Shown: one piece after another, positions 58,578 to 64,000 of the stretch
Layout of the letters: each line of letters begins with the position of its first letter
How positions within the stretch are numbered: the first letter of the stretch is position 1
Assembly (NCBI GenBank): GCA_016719485.1
Contig: JADJZB010000021.1
Coordinates: 62,001 to 126,000, forward strand
Source of the DNA: Holophagales bacterium
Lineage (GTDB): Bacteria; Acidobacteriota; Thermoanaerobaculia; UBA5066
DNA length: 64,000 bases
Reading direction: 5' to 3'
Translations under genes and position numbers: made by a program
The notes under the pieces: model-generated
Databases searched by the model: none
The model's input: the letters and a program-made list of their open reading frames with translations, nothing else
What the model was told of the DNA's origin: nothing

Positions 58578-59810
58578 TCAGGGAAGGGGCGCCACGGGGA
58601 CGAAGTCGTGCCGGTTCGCGCGGACGACGCGGCCCTGGGCGTCACGGACGACGCGCTCGTAGTACGCGTCGCGCTCGACGGGCTCGCGGCCGGCCGAACG
58701 GATCAGCCGCTCCAGGTCGAGCCGCGAGAGCCCCGCCTCGGTCGTGGCGCCTGCGGCGTGGGTGATCGTCTCCTCGGTGACGGTTCCGACGAGGTCGTCG
58801 GCGCCGAAGTGGAGTGCCACCGGCGCGAACTTCTCCCCGATCTGGACCCAGTAGGCCTTGACGTGGTCGAGGTTGTCGAGGAGGAGCCGGGCCGCCGCGA
58901 TGACCCGCAGGTCGAGGAGGCCGCTCGTGGCGGGGAGGTGCGCGAACGGCGTCCCGTCGGGGTGGAACGCGAGCGGGATGAACCCGAGGAACCCGTGCGT
59001 CTCGTCCTGCAGCTCGCGGATCCTCACGAGGTGGTCGACGCGCTCCTCGTCCGTTTCGATCGAGCCGTAGAGCATCGTCACGTTCGTCTTCACGCCGTTG
59101 ACGTGGCAGAGGCGGGCGATGTCGAGCCACGTCTCGCCGTCGATCTTGTTCGTGCAGATGACGTCGCGGACCCTCTTCGCGAAGATCTCCGCCCCGCCAC
59201 CGGGGCAGGAGTCCATCCCTGCGGCCTTCAGCTCGAGGATCGTCTCGAGGAGGTCCTTCTTCCCCACGCGCGCGATCCAGTCGAGCTCGACCATCGTCCA
59301 CGCCTTGATGTGGACGCCGGGGAACCGGGCCCTGAGGGCGCGAAGGAGGCCCGTGTAGTAGTCGTAGGGAAGCGAAGGGTGGAGGCCGCCCACGACGTGC
59401 AGCTCGGTGATGCCGTCGTGCCAACCGGCCGCCGCCTCGCGGACCGCCTCCTCGATGGCCATCGTGTAGCCGCCCGCGACGCCGGGCTTGCGGGCCCAGG
59501 CGCAGAGGCCGCAGTCGACCCAGCAGAGGTTCGTCGGGTTGAGGTAGCGGTTGACGTTGTAGTAGCCGACGTTTCCGTGGCGCCGCTCGCGCTCGCGGTT
59601 CGCGAGCGCGGCAACTCCGAGGAGGTCTGGCGTCCGGAAGAGGACGACCCCGTCCTCGAACGACAGCCTTTCTCCCGAGAGCGCCTTCTCGGCCAGCGGG
59701 CGGAGGGCGGGGTCGTTCAGCCGGGCGAAGAGCCTCTCGGGGGCCTCGGGCGGGAGCGTGCCGTTCATTCCCTTCGACTCCGCCGGCGCGCCGGCGCCGG
59801 ATGGGCTCAC
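58578..59810 (-). CDS. mqnE: Aminofutalosine synthase MqnE (radical SAM)
   Basis: About 410 residues. The radical SAM Cys motif CxxxCxxC is in NLCWVDCGLCAWARK near residue 94-101. Conserved blocks are ITELHVVGGLHPSLPYDYY, SCPGGGAEIFAKRVRD, TNVTMLYGSIETDEERVDHL, FLGFIPLAFHPDGTPFAHLP and FGADDLVGTVTEETI. It joins SAM and 3-enolpyruvyl-benzoate to aminofutalosine in the futalosine menaquinone route. GTG start is chosen because it overlaps the preceding stop (GTGA); ATG MNGTLPPEAP 14 codons later is an alternative. Confidence 0.92.
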   Translation of the reverse strand: MSPSGAGAPAESKGMNGTLPPEAPERLFARLNDPALRPLAEKALSGERLSFEDGVVLFRTPDLLGVAALANRERERRHGNVGYYNVNRYLNPTNLCWVDCGLCAWARKPGVAGGYTMAIEEAVREAAAGWHDGITELHVVGGLHPSLPYDYYTGLLRALRARFPGVHIKAWTMVELDWIARVGKKDLLETILELKAAGMDSCPGGGAEIFAKRVRDVICTNKIDGETWLDIARLCHVNGVKTNVTMLYGSIETDEERVDHLVRIRELQDETHGFLGFIPLAFHPDGTPFAHLPATSGLLDLRVIAAARLLLDNLDHVKAYWVQIGEKFAPVALHFGADDLVGTVTEETITHAAGATTEAGLSRLDLERLIRSAGREPVERDAYYERVVRDAQGRVVRANRHDFVPVAPLP

Positions 59811-60055
59811 TCCGGGACGTCCTCCAGCGAGTCGGGCCGCGAGACGAGCGGCGGCAGCTGCTGCTCGGCGACGGCCTTCTGGTGGAGGTCGTCGTGTCGG
59901 CCGCCGTAGCGGTCGTAGCAGGAGCGGCAGAAGCGGTACTCGGGGCGGAACGCGTAGTCGACGACCGTTCCGACGGAGAGGAGCTCGGCGGCGTTCTCGC
60001 CGCACGAGTCGCACGTTCCGGGCATCTTGAGGAGCTTCCACACGGGTCCGGACAT
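59807..60055 (-). CDS. Small zinc-finger-like protein of unknown function
   Basis: An 82-residue protein with two CxxC pairs, GTCDSCGENA and RFCRSCYDRYGG, 27 residues apart, consistent with a single zinc site. No known family is recognised. Its TGA overlaps the GTG start of mqnE, so the two are co-translated. A TAAACT box ends 7 nt before the ATG, so the pair has a leaderless promoter. A longer in-frame extension would run into the MFS gene and is not used. Confidence 0.75.
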   Translation of the reverse strand: MSGPVWKLLKMPGTCDSCGENAAELLSVGTVVDYAFRPEYRFCRSCYDRYGGRHDDLHQKAVAEQQLPPLVSRPDSLEDVPE

Positions 60056-60062
60056 GGCGGGG

Positions 60063-60068
60063 AGTTTA
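60063..60068 (-). promoter_or_regulatory. -10 box of the zinc-protein/mqnE pair (leaderless type)
   Basis: TAAACT on the minus strand ends 7 nt before the ATG, overlapping the stop end of the MFS gene. Confidence 0.5.
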
Positions 60069-61283
60069 GCGGACGCCGCGCTCCGGATGGGCGGGGACCG
60101 CAACGGCCAGGAAAACGGCCGCGACGAGGGCGATGCCGGCCCCGGCGAGGAAGGCCGTCCCCGAGCCGTAGAGCGTCCAGAGGAGACCGAAGCCGAAGCT
60201 CGCGGGGAGCGCCGCGAGGCCGAGGAAACCGTGGAACCAGCCGAAGGCGCGCCCGCGAACGGCGGCCGGGACGAGGTCGGCCACCAGCGCCCGTTCGGCC
60301 CCTTCCGAGAGGGCCGCGTGGACCGAATAGACGCCGAGGACCGCGAGGAGGGCAGGCGGCGTCCGGACGAACGCGAAGAGGGCGTAGCAGGCGGCGTAGA
60401 GGCTCCAGGCGGCGACAAGGACGCGCTTGCGTCCGAAGCGGTCCGAGAGGCCGCCACCCCAGGTCCCGAGCGCGGCGCGGATCGCGTTCGAGAAGGCCCA
60501 GACGAGCGGCACCCCGGCCGCGGGGATGCCGACCTCGCGCGCCTTCAGGAGGAGGAACGAGTCGGACGAGGCGGAGAGCGTGAAGAGGGTGACGGCCGCG
60601 ACGGCCCGGCGGAACTCCGGCGGGAGAGGTCCCGGGGGAGCGTCGACCCGCGCTGCCCGCGAGGCCTCCGGCCGCGGCTCCTCTTTCACCGCGAGGACGA
60701 GGACGAGGAGGGCGAGCGCGGCCGGCACGGCCGAGAGGGCGAGGACGGTCCGAAGCGGAAGGGCGAGGAGCCCGAGGAGCGCGGCGGCGAGGAGCGGCCC
60801 GGCCACGGCGCCCGCGTTGTCCATCGCGCGGTGGAGGCCGTAGGCCGCCCCGCGCTTCTGGGGAGGTGTGACCTGGGCGATGAGCGCGTCGCGCGGGGCG
60901 GAGCGGACACCCTTGCCGATCCGGTCGACGAAGCGGACGAGGAGGACGTGGGGCCAGGCCGTGGCGAGGGCGATGAGGGGACGGACGATCGAGGAGAGGC
61001 CGTAGCCGGCGACGACGAGCGGTTTTCTCCTCGGGGAGCGGTCGGACAGGCGCCCCGAGACGACCTTTACCGCGGCAGCCGTCGCCTCGGCAATCCCCTC
61101 GATGAGCCCCAGCGTCGCGGCCGGCGCCCCCGGAATCGTGGCGAGAAGGACCGGCAGGAGAGGGAAGATCATCTCGGACGAGGCGTCCGTCAGAAAGGAG
61201 ACGGCTCCGAGCGCCACGACCGTCCGCGGCAGGCGGGAGGGAGAATGCGGGACGGTGGCTCTTCTCTCCACGACGGCCTTCAT
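60066..61283 (-). CDS. MFS transporter
   Basis: About 405 residues, 12 helices. It opens with VVALGAVSFLTDASSEMIFPLLPVLLA and contains SDRSPRRKPLVVAGYGLSS, the MFS loop motif, then RFVDRIGKGVRSAPRDALIA, a block shared by a group of uncharacterised MFS permeases. The second half carries GLSDRFGRKRVLVAAW. Substrate unknown. The start is uncertain: ATG at 61283 overlaps the divergent recO start by 29 bp; GTG codons at 61271 and 61217 are alternatives. Confidence 0.88.
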   Translation of the reverse strand: MKAVVERRATVPHSPSRLPRTVVALGAVSFLTDASSEMIFPLLPVLLATIPGAPAATLGLIEGIAEATAAAVKVVSGRLSDRSPRRKPLVVAGYGLSSIVRPLIALATAWPHVLLVRFVDRIGKGVRSAPRDALIAQVTPPQKRGAAYGLHRAMDNAGAVAGPLLAAALLGLLALPLRTVLALSAVPAALALLVLVLAVKEEPRPEASRAARVDAPPGPLPPEFRRAVAAVTLFTLSASSDSFLLLKAREVGIPAAGVPLVWAFSNAIRAALGTWGGGLSDRFGRKRVLVAAWSLYAACYALFAFVRTPPALLAVLGVYSVHAALSEGAERALVADLVPAAVRGRAFGWFHGFLGLAALPASFGFGLLWTLYGSGTAFLAGAGIALVAAVFLAVAVPAHPERGVR

Positions 61284-62007
61284 TCTCAGGGTCGATGCCC
61301 TCTCCGAAAAGGACGTCGCGCTGACGCTCCTGACGCGCGACGGGGGCGTCGTCCGTGCCGCCCTGCGCGGGGCGCGGCGACGGTTCCGGCGCGGGGCGCT
61401 CATCGAGCTCCTGACGGAGGTCTCGGTGACGCTCTTCCAGAAAGAGGGGAGCGACCTGGCGCGCGCCGACGGCCTGGAACTCGTGCGGAGCGCCTTCGGC
61501 CTGGCGTCACGCGCGGAAACGGCGATGCTCCTTCCCTACCTCGCCGAGAGCCTCTCGACGTTCCTCCCCGAGGCGGAGGAGGCGCCCGAGGCGTACCGGC
61601 TCGTCCGCCACGTCCTCGACGCCCTCGAGGAGGGAGCGCCGGCCGACCTCGCAGCGCGCTACTTCGAAGCCTGGCTCCTCCGCCTCTCCGGCGTCCTCCC
61701 GGGCGGAACCGAGTGTGCCGGCTGCGGGCGGGACCTCTCGACGGGTGGAGCCCGATTCGACCCCGAGCTGCCAGGGCTCGTGGGGAACGAGTGCGCCCCC
61801 CCGGGCGCGGTGCCGGTCGCCGGGGCTGCCCTCCGGCTCCTGGCCGACGTGAGGCGATCCCGGCTCGACGAGCTCGCCCGGCGGAATGCGGGCGACACCG
61901 CATCCCTCCGGGCTCTGGAAGAGCTCCTCCGCGAGGTGCGCCGCCGCTTCCTGGGGCACGAGCTGAAGAGCCACCGTTTCCTCGAGACCCTCGCCGGCGG
62001 TTCGTGA
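61255..62007 (+). CDS. recO: DNA repair protein RecO
   Basis: A 250-residue RecO: the N-terminal OB fold (FILRVDALSEKDVALTLLTR, GVVRAALRGARR) and a helical domain with a zinc-type pair (CAGCGRDLSTGGARFDPE, then GNEC). It ends in the conserved FLGHELKSHRFLE. It loads RecA with RecR. GTG start; GGAGGGAGA lies upstream but ~11 nt away. It is divergent from the MFS gene. Confidence 0.9.
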   Translation: MALLSTTAFILRVDALSEKDVALTLLTRDGGVVRAALRGARRRFRRGALIELLTEVSVTLFQKEGSDLARADGLELVRSAFGLASRAETAMLLPYLAESLSTFLPEAEEAPEAYRLVRHVLDALEEGAPADLAARYFEAWLLRLSGVLPGGTECAGCGRDLSTGGARFDPELPGLVGNECAPPGAVPVAGAALRLLADVRRSRLDELARRNAGDTASLRALEELLREVRRRFLGHELKSHRFLETLAGGS

Positions 62008-62076
62008 CGCCGGGCGCGCCGCCCTGCTAACCTTCGCCGCTGCCTCGATTTCCGCGCGTTCCCGACGGGAGAGACG

Positions 62077-62991
<915 letters not shown>

Positions 62992-62992
62992 C

Positions 62993-64000
62993 ATGTCTGA
63001 ACTCCTTCTGGAAATCCTGGCCGAGGAGATTCCCGCGGGTGTCCTCTCCCAGGCGCGCAACGACCTCCTCCGCGGTCTCGCGGAGGCTCTCGCCGCCGAG
63101 CGGATCGAGGGAACCTTCTTCACTCATTCCACCAGCCGCCGGCTCGTCCTCTTCTCCCTCGACCTGCCCGAGATGCAGGACGACCACGAGGTGGAAGCCG
63201 TCGGACCGTCCATCAAGGTCGCTTTCGACGCCGACGGGAAGCCGACGCGGGCCGCCGAGGGTTTCGCCCGCGGGCAGGGCGTCTCCGTCGAGGCGCTTCG
63301 GGTCGTCTCCACTCCGAAGGGCGAGTACGTCTCCGTCCGCAAGGTCGTCGAGGGACGCCTCACGTCCGAGATCCTCGCCGAGGCGATCCCGGCCGTCGTC
63401 GCGAAGATGTCGTTCCCCCGCATGATGCGCTGGGGGGACGGCCGGCAGACCTGGATCCGCCCGGTGCACTCCGTCATCTGCCTCCTCGACGGCCTCGTCG
63501 TGCCGTTCTCGCTCTTCGGGGTGGAGACGGGCCGGACGACCTTCGGGCACCGGACCCTCGCACCGGGGCGGCTCGTCGTCGTCGGCGTCGACGACTACCT
63601 CGCGAAGCTGAGGGCGGCGTTCGTCGAGACCGACTACGGCATCCGGCGCCGGACCCTCGTGGAGAAGGCCCAGTCGCTCGCCGCCGAGGTGGGCTGCTCC
63701 GCCGTGGACGACGCGTCCCTCCTCGACACCATGGCGCACCTCGTCGAGTGGCCGGGCCTGATCCGCGGCTCGTTCGACGCGGCGTACCTCGAGCTCCCGG
63801 AGGAGATCCTCGTCACGGCCATGCGCGAGCACCAGAAGGTCCTGCCGACCCGCGACGGGTCGGGAGCGCTCGCGCCGCACTTCTTCGCCGTCGCCGACCA
63901 CACGGGCGACCCGAAGGGGCACATCGTCCGTGGCAACGAGTGGGTCCTCAACGCCCGCTTCGCCGACGCCCGCTTCTTCTGGGACGACGACGGGAAGGTC
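62993..64000 (+). CDS. glyS: Glycyl-tRNA synthetase beta subunit, N-terminal part
   Basis: The first 336 residues of GlyS; the frame runs off the right edge. MSELLLEILAEEIPAGVLSQ, FTHSTSRRLVLF, GPSIKVAFDADGKPTRAAEG, MRWGDGRQTWIRPVHS and GHRTLAPG are typical, with EEILVTAMREHQKVLP before the end. GAGG lies about 7 nt before the ATG, inside the end of glyQ. Confidence 0.95.
   Translation, partial: MSELLLEILAEEIPAGVLSQARNDLLRGLAEALAAERIEGTFFTHSTSRRLVLFSLDLPEMQDDHEVEAVGPSIKVAFDADGKPTRAAEGFARGQGVSVEALRVVSTPKGEYVSVRKVVEGRLTSEILAEAIPAVVAKMSFPRMMRWGDGRQTWIRPVHSVICLLDGLVVPFSLFGVETGRTTFGHRTLAPGRLVVVGVDDYLAKLRAAFVETDYGIRRRTLVEKAQSLAAEVGCSAVDDASLLDTMAHLVEWPGLIRGSFDAAYLELPEEILVTAMREHQKVLPTRDGSGALAPHFFAVADHTGDPKGHIVRGNEWVLNARFADARFFWDDDGKV

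Noticed and set aside
61241..61246. GAGAAT as a leaderless -10 box for recO
   Set aside because: The first base departs from the TAnnnT pattern and a Shine-Dalgarno-like GGAGGGAGA is also present, so it was not counted.

Overview
The window is a GC-rich, gene-dense bacterial chromosome segment. Gene boundaries are tight (many ATGA, GTGA or TTGA stop/start overlaps) and GTG or TTG starts are common. A Gram-negative (diderm) cell is indicated by outer-membrane barrel proteins, a TonB-like protein, an MCE/Mla-type lipid ABC system, HtrA/DegP, system I cytochrome c maturation and the alpha/beta type glycyl-tRNA synthetase. Aminofutalosine synthase (MqnE), the Ser/Thr kinases, the Cys-type CcmE and the overall gene style suggest Acidobacteriota (for example Thermoanaerobaculia-like), but this placement is inference. 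No prophage, integrase, intact insertion sequence or CRISPR array is visible.

Layout. 0-4.6 kb: end of a secreted protein, a membrane Ser/Thr kinase translationally coupled to a FadL/PorV-like barrel, and a stand-alone MshEN-domain protein. 4.6-12.3 kb: a hemerythrin/Rrf2 pair with two copies of one palindromic operator, a UbiD decarboxylase, an EVE-Rrf2-hydrolase operon, a frameshifted TLC-like transporter with an FtsX-like permease, and tRNA-Val. 12.3-16.7 kb: UDP-sugar genes (UDP-glucuronate decarboxylase, UDP-glucose dehydrogenase) and a degenerate SDR. 16.7-21.4 kb: MCE lipid transport operon, divergent plsC, and the Mrp Fe-S carrier. 21.4-22.1 kb: a gene-free stretch packed with long inverted repeats. 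22.1-27.1 kb: ccmABCDEF. 27.2-38 kb: acyltransferase, PLP lyase, barrel protein, a giant solenoid-kinase fusion, a YkgJ-type protein, a quinone oxidoreductase, NUDIX plus histidine kinase, and RadC. 38-43.9 kb: MetG, LOG, TatD, zincin and a GT-C-like membrane protein. 44-55.4 kb, minus strand: the conserved information-processing cluster rimP-nusA-infB-DUF503-rbfA-nrnA-truB-rpsO-pnp. 55.6-64 kb: frameshifted TonB, DegP, MqnE, MFS, RecO, GlyQ and partial GlyS.

How the parts fit. The ccm genes, MqnE, UbiD and the hemerythrin/Rrf2 pair point to a respiratory cell using c-type cytochromes and probably menaquinone, with sensing of oxygen, NO or redox state. The MCE operon and PlsC concern envelope phospholipids. 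UGD followed by UXS makes UDP-xylose for surface glycans. The rimP-to-pnp cluster links ribosome maturation, transcription, translation initiation and RNA turnover.

Most notable observations: (i) a duplicated 24-bp operator shared by the hemerythrin and rrf2 genes; (ii) a strong promoter followed at once by an intrinsic terminator in the rimP-nusA-infB leader, suggesting attenuation; (iii) a 0.5-kb cluster of nested inverted repeats, part of it bounded by 18-bp imperfect terminal repeats; (iv) TAnnnT -10 boxes 6-10 nt before more than ten start codons, suggesting widespread leaderless transcription, which also settles several starts. Two genes carry single-base frameshifts that could be sequence errors.
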